A stretch of DNA of 64,000 nt from an uncultured Senegalimassilia sp. (GCF_934630535.1 NZ_CAKTVU010000009.1:25905-89904); one strand, 5' to 3'; positions 26,801 through 36,042 are shown, numbered from the stretch's first letter. The notes: generated by a model not told the origin, from the letters alone. Made by a program: numbers and translations.

Positions 26801-27495
26801 TCGGATGTGTCGGGTGCATCTCCTTCCGCCTGCGGCGCGGGCGGCTCCTGCGGGTCATCGCAAGCGGGGCCGGCCGACTCCGGCGAAACCGTTGATTGTG
26901 GGGCTTCCGGTTGAACATCGGCAACAGCAGCAGCGCTATCTGCTTCATCAGCGGGATTTGCTGCGGCGGTTTCCGACCAGGAATCAGCAGCAGCGACCTC
27001 AACGGTCACGGTAGCAACATCGTCGGCAACGACTTCCCCGGCTACGTCATCGGGATTCACCGCTGCCGTTTCTTGCTGGCCGTCCACCAAGACGTCGGTG
27101 ACAACGACTTCGCCAGCATCATCGCCGAAATCGGTTTCGACCATCTCCGGCTCCGCTTCCTCGATTGCGACGCATTGCGGGGCACACGCGGCCTCGAACT
27201 TCAGCAAAAGCTGCTCTTCCTCTTCTGCATCTTCGGAAATAGGCTGCTGCGCATCTTCGCTGACGGGCTCATACGCAGGCAGCTGCGGAACTGCAGCGAT
27301 GCAGGAATCCTCGGCAAGACGGACGCCGCCGATGCCGGCCTGGAGCTTGCCGGCTTCGCAAAGGCGCAAAACGGCAATAGCCAGCTCTCCGGGTTGTTCC
27401 CCTGAAAACGCCGTGCACAGGAAGGCGAAATCGTGCGTGCCGCCCGTTAAATCGAGCAGCGCGAGGACCTTCCCCTCAAGAACGTGATTATCCAA
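23806..27495 (-). CDS. Large protein with RNAP-alpha-CTD-like HhH and sigma-region-4-like HTH domains
   Basis: 1229-aa protein, first gene of the operon. A winged-helix-like start (residues 1-65) and a 170-residue acidic low-complexity linker are followed by two helix-hairpin-helix units like the RNA polymerase alpha C-terminal domain (ARFLEAGITTVRELVAALDD; TLRKLRMLNLLTVGDVERVG). Then comes a sigma-70 region 4-like helix-turn-helix (LRELVTMRLNGAKNKECAER, FGVPDKAIIV). The last 500 residues look like repeated winged helices without visible catalytic motifs. The TTG start at 27495 has AGGGG 8 nt upstream. It probably recognises DNA or polymerase; function unknown. Confidence 0.82.
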   Translation of the reverse strand: MDNHVLEGKVLALLDLTGGTHDFAFLCTAFSGEQPGELAIAVLRLCEAGKLQAGIGGVRLAEDSCIAAVPQLPAYEPVSEDAQQPISEDAEEEEQLLLKFEAACAPQCVAIEEAEPEMVETDFGDDAGEVVVTDVLVDGQQETAAVNPDDVAGEVVADDVATVTVEVAAADSWSETAAANPADEADSAAAVADVQPEAPQSTVSPESAGPACDDPQEPPAPQAEGDAPDTSDTPDAPAKPLDDLGKALDGDSGAPVADTVPRVFAHDRIAMLRLPKKCEARFLEAGITTVRELVAALDDEDLASQVKPEYVSAAVDALRLCAIEPSYHLSARQLKTLTELSRSKSFAFGIYGGVIDVDAVCRRDGLTISQAPEVQVASLPVEQLGVPTPTLRKLRMLNLLTVGDVERVGERGLVEQYKLFPQVAAVIFNQVERLHNQQGREGGEKSPLASFDSKYSKEALSVLRSVQNEIERLEYPVSREELHVLLAPMAAAALAETAAGNGMMTHHAKAVRQVLEQVDELPETGNALLESVWRRARVAIGDLGEGQSHILVTIPRGGAWDKTAVLARTDYLPRGGCELLQSGEKSIMLQFSVCRLDIWVRLLPDNLRELVTMRLNGAKNKECAERFGVPDKAIIVKLIAKTLAARPFIAEERYLSIFETYDMDAAQFEAETGQPERVYRFLKEISSAPTSGKLPYNPAGEADDGEDRGKHDQATSDSEIIDGGERIALKRGLLVDRLLRSEAADEPVSLQGLLAAYRQLLERHGLADSERLQFPSLRQFASYVYERANVIKSEYGETFGSEKLRYYDADAHDFAPLIELLSSSVRADVECGVSVLFEDERMKEACLSLDLRNEVELFFALAHFVSEAPGFEAAEYPFVRFGNPNRNHQVRSIIREFGPANAKELAREYEREYGVPEQVFLDSFLKPFEECRRGAQYLIDEERAGDEQMRFLAEELADAGECCSFALVKSRFEVRFPQSNVKVGDKSTLDRLGWYRSEELLFKDGVDERAYFRELIESRDRFSEDDPGFGCEVFRHPKFRLEMEARKRAFDIVRISDKQYLSTKPFAKLETPIRPWMMRDFVNRAIAFMPYEQPFTVKTLRDAGFKHQLDAIQDELDLGKEFFEYVLAEGYVNSSLKKTSLGDSQIFCRKPGSFTGVMFLEYVLKEQDAFEVEDLVGYLKERYGIDVGASRLRALAKSADADGCCYYNGDLDMVFASYEAYGRKVQEWL

Positions 27496-28049
27496 CGCAA
27501 ACGCCCCTAACTCGCACTGTGGCGAAATCGTTCGACCGTTACGCTAATCCCAGCAGGGTTATCCTTCTGCAGCATTTTCAAGCAGTGCGGCTTAGCGCTT
27601 CATCGCGATGGCGCTCGAGCGCTCTCGGTTAAGATTGCCGTCCGTTTGCCGAAGTTGGGAGGGGCCGCTTCCTCGAGCCCGGCTTTTCGCGGTCGAGCCC
27701 TTCCCAAGCTGCGTAATAAGGCTTTCCTGTATCGTACCCCCGAGCAGTCGTAACTCGATGTGCAACAAAGGCCAGCGGAGCCGCTTGTTCCAGCGTGCTG
27801 CTTCACCTGGGGTTACACCGTTTTGCACCGGCGTTTTCAAATCGACAGCTGGATCACGAACCGCGCGCAAACCTGCGAGATGCATCATATTTGGCGGTTG
27901 CAAGCGGATTGGCGCCCGGATGGGACCCTTCCGGGGCCTGTCATCTTGCGCACCCAACGCGAGCTCGCAAATCTACCGAACGAATCGCGTTCAGCAACTG
28001 CAAATCGGCGGCTGAATGGGACATCGCCAAGACCGTCGCCCCTTCCTCC
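27496..28049. other. Spacer without recognisable gene
   Basis: 554 bp between the BrxA-like gene and the operon it faces downstream. Short open frames exist on both strands, but none has a ribosome site or familiar sequence. No strong hairpin or repeat was noticed. Confidence 0.5.
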
Positions 28050-28673
28050 TTACATGGCGGAACTGGTATCTGAAAAGGCGGGCAGCAGTTCGTAGTCGTC
28101 ATTGGCGGCGATGCCTTGGCGCACGGCGTCGTCGAGGCGGATGACCCGCAGCGTGCCGCCTGCCGGATCGTCGAGCAAGCCCGTTTCGTACAGCGATTTG
28201 CGCAGAATCTGCTTCAGCTTGCCGATGGTGGAGTCGCTCCAGCCTGCCGCCTCGCGGTTGCGCACCACAAGGCTGCCGAAGTACGAGTTCATCTCGGCGG
28301 GCCCGAACCGATAGTCCCGCACCAGGAACCGCGTGGCTATCTCGACTTCCAGGAAATCGCGCATAAGGCGATACGTACGCGCCATGGCGTACAGGTTGAT
28401 CTGCGCGGCACGTTCGGGGTTGCCGGCCTCCTCGGCGAGCATGGCCTGCAGCTGCGGTTGCTCGAGCATGTTCAGGCGGCGCAAGCAGACCTTCGCTATG
28501 TTCTCCACCACCCGAAGCGTGGGGTACTGGAAGATGTTCTGGGTTTTTGCGAGGTCGATGATGTCGCTGTCGGACACGCCCTGCTCGCGCAGGCTGGCGA
28601 CCTTGCGGATCTCCGTCAGCAGGAATTGCTCGCGCGTGAGCGACCCACCGCTTGCGGGCGGCTTGACGGCCAT
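28050..28673 (-). CDS. brxA: BrxA-like (DUF1819) protein, orphan
   Basis: About 207 aa. The start LTREQFLLTEIRKVASLREQ followed by NIFQYPTLRVVENIAKVCLR, and later MARTYRLMRDFLEVEIATRF with a C-terminal GWSDSTIGKLKQILRKSLYE, follow the DUF1819/BrxA pattern (a small helical DNA-binding protein of BREX systems). None of BrxB, BrxC, PglX, PglZ or BrxL is nearby. It lies 554 bp upstream of the sigma-like/ParB/SNF2 operon on the same strand and may belong to it. The ATG at 28673 is a guess: no good ribosome site is visible, and the frame stays open upstream. Confidence 0.65.
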   Translation of the reverse strand: MAVKPPASGGSLTREQFLLTEIRKVASLREQGVSDSDIIDLAKTQNIFQYPTLRVVENIAKVCLRRLNMLEQPQLQAMLAEEAGNPERAAQINLYAMARTYRLMRDFLEVEIATRFLVRDYRFGPAEMNSYFGSLVVRNREAAGWSDSTIGKLKQILRKSLYETGLLDDPAGGTLRVIRLDDAVRQGIAANDDYELLPAFSDTSSAM

Positions 28674-28989
28674 GCGCCGCAAAGGGGCCGAGCAGTAAGC
28701 CGATTCGGATCGCGCGTTCGCATGTGACCTGACGCCCACCGGCGAATCCTTTCGTTCGTAATGGCAAATACGCAGGTAAACAGGTGGATATACAAGAGCC
28801 GCGATACCACAAGCGCGCCTTGGGGCGGCCTTGACGCCGTTCGAAGTCGACGAGATTCGAGCATCGCACCTCGCCTGCCAGCATGCCACCGATTCCGCCG
28901 GATTTGTTGCACAACATTTGCGGGAGCGCCCGCGAGCATCCGGAGCCCGCCGAATCGCATGCGGAACGCGTCCTTGCTGGCGAAACGTG

Positions 28990-29021
28990 GCGGCGGGCCT
29001 GCTGAGGAGCAGGCCCGCCGC
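28990..29021 (-). terminator. Hairpin after the giant surface-protein gene
   Basis: Perfect 14-bp GC stem (GCGGCGGGCCTGCT and complement) with a 4-nt GAGG loop, 28 bp past the stop codon at 29049; no T-run. The remainder of 28674-29048 shows no gene. Confidence 0.65.
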
Positions 29022-29048
29022 TGATCGTGCGCTGTGTGCGCGTTCTAT

Positions 29049-32000
29049 TTAGTTGCGGTGTTTGCCGCGGGGCGTGCGTTGGCGTTTGTGGGCGAACGCT
29101 GCTGCCGCTGCGGCCGCTGCGGCACCCAACGCGAGGGGCGCGATCGTGCGCGGCGTATCGCCTGTTGCTGCGCTGGCTGCCGCTGCGGGCTTTCCGGCTT
29201 GCGTGCCGCTCGGCGCCGGCTGATCGGCGTTGCCGCCAGCGTTACCGCTTCCGTCGCCGTTCCCGTTACCGGTGCTAGCTCCATCGCCAGCCCCGGCTCC
29301 GCCGGCGCCCTCGCCGCTACCGCCGCCGGGCTCGCCACCGCCCGGACCCTCGGGACCGTCGCCACCGCCCGGGCCACTCGGCTCACCACCGCCCGGCTCG
29401 TCGCCGCCACCCGGCTCATCGCCTTCCGTTACCGTCACGGTGATGTTCAGGCGCTCGGAGTATTCGTTCTCCAAACCCTCCTTGAACGCTGCGATGCGGA
29501 ACCTGGTGTTCTCGTTCACCGTCACCGGACCCGTGTATTCCACGCGCGAGCCGCCGTCGACGCAGGGGCACGTGTCGTCGGTGGTGTAGTACACCGTGGT
29601 CCCTTCCTCGGCGGAAAGCACCAGTTGAGCGCCCTTCTTCACCGTGGCGAAGTTTTCCTTCGGGGAACCGGCCCCGAAGCTTGCCTCGCCCAGCTGCGCC
29701 GTCGGGCGGGCCGGGCGCGTCTGCTCGTCGGCCACGCGCACGTCGACCGTCTTGGCCAGCAGCGAATCGGCCACCGTCACCGTCAGGTCGGTCATGCCCG
29801 GCGCCTCGCCCGACAAGGTGAAGCGCGCGATGCCGTCCGCATCGGTCATGGCGCTTTCCGTCTCAAGCCCGTCGCCAAGGCCGGCCACCACGGAACTCCC
29901 CACGTTCGCGACAACCAACTGCCCGGGCAACGGCTGCCCGGAGGCGTCGCGCACGTAGGCCGAAACCTCGCACGACTGCCCCGTGACCAGGGAATACCCC
30001 TGCTCGACGTTCAACTTCAGCTCTGCCGCGCGCGCACCGACCGTAAGCTGCCCGCTGTTCCAACCATCCATCGGGATGCCCGCGTAGTTCACCGCGCCGG
30101 CCAGCGAAAACTCCACGGTCGACCCGGCCTCAAGCGCCTTCGCCGGCTTTATGCGCAGCGCCTTGGCTACCTGCCGCCCGTCGGCGCCCTCCTCGAGGCC
30201 GACCCACTCGAACGTGCAGCCCTCGCCCAGCCCGTTCGCCGTCAGCTCGGCCAGCGACGCGTCGGTGGCGTCCATGTACTGCGAGAACGTCAGCTCCACG
30301 CAATCGGTGTAGGCCCACGCGCTTTCCACCTGCGGTTTCTCGGTGGTGCGCAACCCGATCTCAAGCCCCGTGCGAACCGGGGGCACGGCCATCCATTCCG
30401 TGCGCGCCTCCTCGTAGCCAGCCTTTGTGAATCGCACCTGGTAGAAGCCCACCGGCGTGTACCAGCCGAACACGCCGTCGCCGTCGGTCGGCTGCGGATT
30501 GACCTGCTCGTAGGACTGTGCGTCCCACGGCACCGCGCCCGCGCCGTCGGCCGACGCGCTGTACCACACCTCGGCCGTCACGTCCTCAAGCCGGTTGGAC
30601 TTCACCGCCTCGTACACGTAGCCCGAGGGGTCGATGCCCAGCCGCGCCTCGATCTCGCTCAGCTCCTTGCGGCGCTTCTCGCGCTGACGATCGATCTCCT
30701 CCTCGACCGGCTGGCACTTCTCCAAGCGCTCGGCCACGGCGCGCTGGTACATGCGCTGCGCCCAAGACAGGTTCTTCGCGCGGTCGGAGTTCACCATCGA
30801 CGACGACACGTCGTAGCCATAGGACATCCCCGACACCAAGATCGCGCCGGCGGGCGGGCAGAACAGCGTCGCGCCGGCGCCGATGCCGCCCATCACCACG
30901 CCGATGCCAGCGTCCGCGTACTCGTTGGCGCGCTGCTGCTCGAGCAGCGACACCAGGCGTTTCGCGTAGAACAGCTCGTTTTTCAGCGCCTCAAGGCATT
31001 CCTTCAGGTTCGCAATGTCGCCCTTGCCGGAGTACCAGCGGATCAGCATCTCGATGTGCTCCACCTCGCCGCGCATCTCGGCCAGGCGGATCTCGGTATC
31101 CTCGGCGTTGCTCAGCGCGTCCTTCGCGCCGATATAGCTGGTCCCCAGCCCGATCGAGGCGATGGCGCCCGAGTACACCGGCACGTTCTTCGCCCACTTC
31201 CACGGCATGCGGTACGTGTCCTGATACTGCAAAAATGCTGCCAGGTGGCCCCTGACCATCGGCGATGTGAACTTCTGCATCGCCTTGAACACAGGCTTGG
31301 ATTTAATGGTCTGCAGCGCCAAGTTCGCCCATTGCTTGTCGAAGTCCGTGGCAAGGTTCACCGAATCCAGCATCGTGGCCAGCTTTATGTTGCTCTTCGC
31401 CGCGTCCTCGAAGTCCGCCTGAATCGTCTTCACGGCGCCGCTGGGCAGGTTGACGATGGCCTTGAATCCCGTGCCGTCATCGCTCATGCGCGCGCGCACG
31501 CGGTATCCGCCCTGGTCGATCGTCTCCGTGAAGCCAGCGATGTCGCCGTCGAAGTCGCTCACGGTGATGCCGTCGACGTTGTTCTCAAGCGAGGCGATGA
31601 ACACCTCGTCCCAGTCGTTATACTGGGAAAGGTCGCCCACGCCCATGTCCTCGCCCACGGCCTTGCGGTACTTCTCGAAGTCGTTGTGCTGAGAGATCAC
31701 CAGGTCACGCAGGGTGTCGACGCCCTCCTGCACCTCGGGGTCGTCGTACTGGGCGCCGAACAGCTCGGCGAACCACTCGGATTCCAGCACGCCGTCGCCG
31801 TGCAGCACCTGGTACCAGAACGTGTTGCGCTCATCGGCCGCGGTGCCCGTCAGGTAGCCATGGCTGTCGCCCAGCTCGTTCATCACGTCGGCCAGGCTAG
31901 CCGCCAGCTCCTGGTCGTCGGCCACGGCGTCAAGCAGATCTTTGCGGAACTCGTCGCTTTGCTGCTGCTCGTACTGGTCGCGATCGGTCAGGTCGCCCAC

Positions 32001-34511
32001 CAGCACCGCGTTGATCTGGTCGACCTTCTGGGTGCTTTGCTCCGCGATATTCTTCACCACCACGTTCGCGTCCACCGTGGCCATGCCCGAGAGCAGCGAG
32101 TTGCTCACGCCGTAGGACGAGGGGATGAACAGGCCTTTCATGTCGCCGAGCCACACCTGGCCGGTTATGCCCGCCGCCGCATCCTCGGCCAGCAGGTCCA
32201 AGTACGCCTGGTCGACGTACTCGCCCACGAAGCGCACGCGGTCGCCGTCGGTCGCGCGCTTCTTCATGGGGATGGTCACCGTGCGACCGTCGATGCAGTC
32301 AACGTACAGGTTGAACTCGTCGTCGAGCTGGGCGCCATGCGCATCAAGCGTGATGGCGAACGTCCAGTAGGCGTTTTTCTTGGTGCGCTCATGATGCAGC
32401 GTGTAGCTGAACGCGTTCGTTTCCTTGCCGTTGTCGATGAGCCGCTGCGTTTCGCCGCGCGTCACCACATCGAAGCGCTCGATGGACGCGCCGCCCGTGT
32501 ACGTGACGTAGGCGGTGGCCGACGGCTGCTGCGCGCCCGAAAGGTAGGCCTGCAGCATCACGCGCTGGCCCGGCACCAGGTTGTCGGGGACGTCGTAGTC
32601 GATCGAGGCGCGGCCCAGCTTGTTGCACGTGCCGGCGAAACGCTTGCCGCCGACGGCCAGCTCCACGCGGGAATCGGGCGCCGCATACACCGTGGCCTTG
32701 TTGCCCGTAATTGCCGTGACCTGGGAAGACGGCAGCTCGATACCGGCGTCGTGCACGCTCATGTCCGCGACGCCCAGCGGCAGCACGGCATCGCCGAGCG
32801 CAAGCGTCGCGTTCACCGTGCACGCACCCACGCGATGCGCGGCGAAGCGCACGTATAGGTCACCGGTTTGCGCGCGGCCCAGGTCCACCGACACGACGTC
32901 GCCGTTGCGCGTGAAGGGCAGTTGCTTGGCCTCATCGCCGATGTTGCCGCCGATGGTGATGTCAGAGAAGTCACCCTCGGGCATCTCCAGCTGCAGCACG
33001 GCATCGCGCTCCTGGTCAAGGTTGAAACTGACCCTGACCTGCGCTTCCACGCCCGCCACGATGGCGCTGCGATCGGCTACCACGCCGCTTTGTTTCATGA
33101 CGCCGCACTGCGCCAGGTACGCCGACGCGTCGAACACGGGCACGTCAAGGGCAACCTGCGCCTGCGCGCCGTCCTCGACCTGCACGTCGGCGCGCGCGTA
33201 TTGCACGCCCTCCTCAAGCTTCAGGCGATCGAAGGCTGCCAGCGTGGGCACCCGCAGATCGACGCTCGTGTGGCTCACGGCGATCACCGTGTATTCGCCG
33301 GCCTTCAGGCTGTCAAGCGAAAACGGCAGCTCACCTGCGGAATCGGTCAGGCCCGTGGCCACGCACGCGCCGTTGCGGAACACCATCACGTCGTTGCTTC
33401 CGGAGAACGCCGACTTCGTGGTCACCTTCATGCCGCCCCACGCGCGCAGATCCACGTCGAACGCGCCGTCGGCGGGCAGGGCCCTGCCCTCGCCCGCGCC
33501 GAGCGCCAGCGAATCATCGGGCGTCACGGCAAGCGTGAGTTCCTTCGCCGCATCCGCCACCTCCTGCGAGAGCAGCACGCTCAGGCCCTGGCGCACGTAG
33601 TCGGCGTCTTCGCCCTCGCGCAGCACGCGGTCGCCTTGGCGCAGCTCGAAGGCCAGGCCGCTATCGGAGAGCACGGTTTCCCATGCGGAAGCCCCGTCGT
33701 CGCCGGTGCCCACCTGCTTGCGCAGGTTCACGTTCATCAGGCGCTGCACGGGCAGCTTCTCGAACGATTCGGTTTTGAGTTCGCCGACGTCCCATGTGCC
33801 GGCCATGGCCTCGGCCGCGCGCGTGAGCACCTGGTCGTAGCAGCCCTCCAGGCTCACCTGCAATGTGGCCGGCGTGTTCGACAGCGCCTCGACGATAAAC
33901 GTGCCGTCCGCGGACACCTTCGCCGTGGTAGCGACGCCGTTCTGGAACAGCGTTACCTGCGCACCCGCGGGAACCTTGCCCGTGACCTGGGACGATTCCT
34001 CCATCCACTGGAATGTGTAGGCGGGCTTGCCCGGGTTGTGCTCGTCTTCCTGGCCCGCCACAGCGTCGGCCGCGCGCTTGACCCACGACGGCTGGCCCGC
34101 CGAGTTCTTCGCGAACGCCACGATGGTCTGCCCCAGGGAGAACGGGTTCTCGTACTTCTTGCCGTCGATCTCCAGCGTGCCACCGTACTCGTATTCGACC
34201 AGCTCGAAGTCGGGGTTGAGCACGCGCAGCGTCACGGCGTTGCGCTTCCACTCGGTGCCCGAGGCGCTCGAGGTGATCTGCGTGTTGTCGAACGCGTCCT
34301 GGCCCACGGTGCTCACGGTTGCGGGCAGCACCACTTCCGCGCCCGCCATGAGCGGCATGCTGGCGAAGGCGCGGTTACCGATGGTTTGCACGCCGTCGCC
34401 GATGGTGATGGAGCGGACATGGCTGCAGCCTTCGAACGCGTTGCGCTCGACGGTTTTAACGGTGCCGGGCACGTTGACCTCGGTGAACGGCTCGGGTGTC
34501 TCGCCTGACAC
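29049..34511 (-). CDS. Giant cell-surface protein, C-terminal part (separated from its 5' part by an in-frame TGA)
   Basis: 1820 aa from the first ATG after the stop. It starts with BspA-type leucine-rich repeats (TVERNAFEGCSHVRSITIGD), continues with many beta-rich and Ig-like modules, and then has a helical segment with two hydrophobic stretches (GIGVVMGGIGAGATLF region). Near the end are an invasin-like module and a chitobiase C-terminal-like module (VYYTTDDTCPCVDGGS, EYTGPVTVNENTRF). A Gly/Pro-rich spacer precedes a hydrophobic tail with TGD and a basic end (SAATGDTPRT...KRQR), a degenerate sortase signal. Reading frame and repeat structure run straight on from the gene part at 34527-35738. 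Likely an adhesin or host-interaction protein. Confidence 0.8.
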   Translation of the reverse strand: MSGETPEPFTEVNVPGTVKTVERNAFEGCSHVRSITIGDGVQTIGNRAFASMPLMAGAEVVLPATVSTVGQDAFDNTQITSSASGTEWKRNAVTLRVLNPDFELVEYEYGGTLEIDGKKYENPFSLGQTIVAFAKNSAGQPSWVKRAADAVAGQEDEHNPGKPAYTFQWMEESSQVTGKVPAGAQVTLFQNGVATTAKVSADGTFIVEALSNTPATLQVSLEGCYDQVLTRAAEAMAGTWDVGELKTESFEKLPVQRLMNVNLRKQVGTGDDGASAWETVLSDSGLAFELRQGDRVLREGEDADYVRQGLSVLLSQEVADAAKELTLAVTPDDSLALGAGEGRALPADGAFDVDLRAWGGMKVTTKSAFSGSNDVMVFRNGACVATGLTDSAGELPFSLDSLKAGEYTVIAVSHTSVDLRVPTLAAFDRLKLEEGVQYARADVQVEDGAQAQVALDVPVFDASAYLAQCGVMKQSGVVADRSAIVAGVEAQVRVSFNLDQERDAVLQLEMPEGDFSDITIGGNIGDEAKQLPFTRNGDVVSVDLGRAQTGDLYVRFAAHRVGACTVNATLALGDAVLPLGVADMSVHDAGIELPSSQVTAITGNKATVYAAPDSRVELAVGGKRFAGTCNKLGRASIDYDVPDNLVPGQRVMLQAYLSGAQQPSATAYVTYTGGASIERFDVVTRGETQRLIDNGKETNAFSYTLHHERTKKNAYWTFAITLDAHGAQLDDEFNLYVDCIDGRTVTIPMKKRATDGDRVRFVGEYVDQAYLDLLAEDAAAGITGQVWLGDMKGLFIPSSYGVSNSLLSGMATVDANVVVKNIAEQSTQKVDQINAVLVGDLTDRDQYEQQQSDEFRKDLLDAVADDQELAASLADVMNELGDSHGYLTGTAADERNTFWYQVLHGDGVLESEWFAELFGAQYDDPEVQEGVDTLRDLVISQHNDFEKYRKAVGEDMGVGDLSQYNDWDEVFIASLENNVDGITVSDFDGDIAGFTETIDQGGYRVRARMSDDGTGFKAIVNLPSGAVKTIQADFEDAAKSNIKLATMLDSVNLATDFDKQWANLALQTIKSKPVFKAMQKFTSPMVRGHLAAFLQYQDTYRMPWKWAKNVPVYSGAIASIGLGTSYIGAKDALSNAEDTEIRLAEMRGEVEHIEMLIRWYSGKGDIANLKECLEALKNELFYAKRLVSLLEQQRANEYADAGIGVVMGGIGAGATLFCPPAGAILVSGMSYGYDVSSSMVNSDRAKNLSWAQRMYQRAVAERLEKCQPVEEEIDRQREKRRKELSEIEARLGIDPSGYVYEAVKSNRLEDVTAEVWYSASADGAGAVPWDAQSYEQVNPQPTDGDGVFGWYTPVGFYQVRFTKAGYEEARTEWMAVPPVRTGLEIGLRTTEKPQVESAWAYTDCVELTFSQYMDATDASLAELTANGLGEGCTFEWVGLEEGADGRQVAKALRIKPAKALEAGSTVEFSLAGAVNYAGIPMDGWNSGQLTVGARAAELKLNVEQGYSLVTGQSCEVSAYVRDASGQPLPGQLVVANVGSSVVAGLGDGLETESAMTDADGIARFTLSGEAPGMTDLTVTVADSLLAKTVDVRVADEQTRPARPTAQLGEASFGAGSPKENFATVKKGAQLVLSAEEGTTVYYTTDDTCPCVDGGSRVEYTGPVTVNENTRFRIAAFKEGLENEYSERLNITVTVTEGDEPGGGDEPGGGEPSGPGGGDGPEGPGGGEPGGGSGEGAGGAGAGDGASTGNGNGDGSGNAGGNADQPAPSGTQAGKPAAAASAATGDTPRTIAPLALGAAAAAAAAAFAHKRQRTPRGKHRN

Positions 34512-34526
34512 ATAGATGTCAGGGGA

Positions 34527-35738
34527 TCAACTTGCGAAGGCGCGGTAGTCGATGGTCTCCACGCTTGCGGGGATGTTGGCCACCACGCCATCATCGAGCA
34601 TGGAGCAGCCGGCGAACGTCTCGGCGGGAATGGTTTTGAGCATGTCGTTGTTCTTCGGCCACTCCACCGTTTGCAGCTTTTTGCAGTCCTGGAACACGCT
34701 TTCATTTAGCGTCTCCAGGCTGCTGGGCAGCGCGATGGACTGCAGCTGCGAGCCGGAGAACGCGCCCCAGCTCAGGCGCGTGACGCGGGAATCGGCGGGG
34801 AACGTGACCGAGGTCAGGTTCGACGATCCGCAGCCGCCGACGGTGGTGATGGGCCGGCCGTCGACGGCTGCCGGGACCTCGAACGCGACCGCGCCGTTGT
34901 CGACATGGTGCACGGTCAGCTCGTTCGTTTCCTCGTCCAGCGTCAGCCAGACCTGCGCGGGCGTTGCCGCGCCGGCGGTGTAGCCGACGTCGCCGTCGAC
35001 CTTGTCGCCGGTGACGCCCTTGGCGGTTGCCAGCAGGTATTCGCCGTAGTACTCGTCGTAGACGTACGCGGCCTCGGTGCCGTCGTAGTCGGGCGCCGGG
35101 CCCGGGTTGTCGGCGTCGGGGTCGGAGTCGGAGTCGGCTGCGGGGTCGCTGGCGTCCTCGGCGGTGGTGCCGGCGGCGTTGCCGGCGCCCGCGACATCGC
35201 CGGCAGCCGACGACGCTGTGCCCGCAGCAGCTTGCGCACCCTGCAGGTTTTGACCGTTTTGCGAACCCTGAGAGCCCTGCGCGGCGGCGGACTCTTCGCC
35301 GCCTGCCATGACCTCCGAACCTACGACGAGCACCCCGCCATCGGCGGAGTCGGCAGCAGCGTAGCCCGCATCGGCGGCGCCACCCGCGCCATCGTTGCCG
35401 GCACCAACCGCGTTACCAACCGCATAGCCGTCAGTCGTATCGGCGCTGCCCGTGCCGCCGTCGGCCGCATCGGAAGCGTTCGCCCGCAAGCTCTCTCGCG
35501 CTGCGGCGACGGTTTCCGAGCCCTGCGCAAAACTTGCCACGGGCACCAAGCCCGCCGCCAAAACGCACGACAGCGCAACCGCCGTCCCGCGACGCCAAGC
35601 CGCCCGCCACAGACGCACGCCCGAACGCGACGCACGCATACGCTGAGCGCCCTTTCCCGGGCCCGCATCGGCACGCATACGCCGTTGCGACATATCAGGC
35701 CGATGCCCACCGGCCCAGCCACGCCTTTCCGCTCCCAT
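34527..35738 (-). CDS. Giant cell-surface protein, N-terminal part ending at an in-frame TGA
   Basis: 403 codons and TGA. ATG at 35738 has AAGGAG 6 nt upstream. A long basic n-region leads into a signal-peptide core (AVALSCVLAAGLVPVASFAQ), then a 150-residue Ala/Gly/Asp low-complexity stretch, then BspA-type repeats (VFQDCKKL, TFAGCSML). The last residues are DYRAFAS followed by TGA (plus-strand 34527-34529) exactly where each other repeat has Cys (AFEGC, TFAGC). The next codons continue in the same frame. A TGC/TGT to TGA change, or a base-calling error, would split one ~2229-aa gene; read-through is less likely. Confidence 0.8.
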   Translation of the reverse strand: MGAERRGWAGGHRPDMSQRRMRADAGPGKGAQRMRASRSGVRLWRAAWRRGTAVALSCVLAAGLVPVASFAQGSETVAAARESLRANASDAADGGTGSADTTDGYAVGNAVGAGNDGAGGAADAGYAAADSADGGVLVVGSEVMAGGEESAAAQGSQGSQNGQNLQGAQAAAGTASSAAGDVAGAGNAAGTTAEDASDPAADSDSDPDADNPGPAPDYDGTEAAYVYDEYYGEYLLATAKGVTGDKVDGDVGYTAGAATPAQVWLTLDEETNELTVHHVDNGAVAFEVPAAVDGRPITTVGGCGSSNLTSVTFPADSRVTRLSWGAFSGSQLQSIALPSSLETLNESVFQDCKKLQTVEWPKNNDMLKTIPAETFAGCSMLDDGVVANIPASVETIDYRAFAS

Positions 35739-36042
35739 TCCTCGCTCCTTCCCGTCAGCGCGCCCGGCAGCGACGACAGGCCCCGACGCAGCGCGCACAA
35801 ACTTCCAATCCACCCTGCATCATCCCCAAAACCCGCCAAAACAACCAGGTTCGCATATACGTACCATCCCCTGACCAGGGGAAACGCGAGCGCAAAAGCC
35901 ACCCGTCCCCACCCCAGACACCTCGGGGACGTAGCACTAACCGTCAGGGATTGAGCACGGATGGGAGCCGAAAGAGCAAGAGAACGAGCGAGGACGCAAA
36001 GCGCCATCGCAAGGATTCCGAGGAATATATGACGTAAACGAA

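Noticed and set aside
20674..28673. BREX or DISARM system
   Set aside because: Only a BrxA-like gene is present; no PglX, PglZ, BrxC or BrxL, no DrmA/B/C, and the SNF2 protein alone is not enough.
29034..32858. 1274-codon open frame antisense to the giant surface protein
   Set aside because: His/Arg/Val-rich shadow of the real gene; no recognisable protein.
34527..34529. Selenocysteine reading of the in-frame TGA
   Set aside because: No selenoprotein context is known for extracellular leucine-rich repeats, and the position is an ordinary repeat Cys; a nonsense change or error is simpler.
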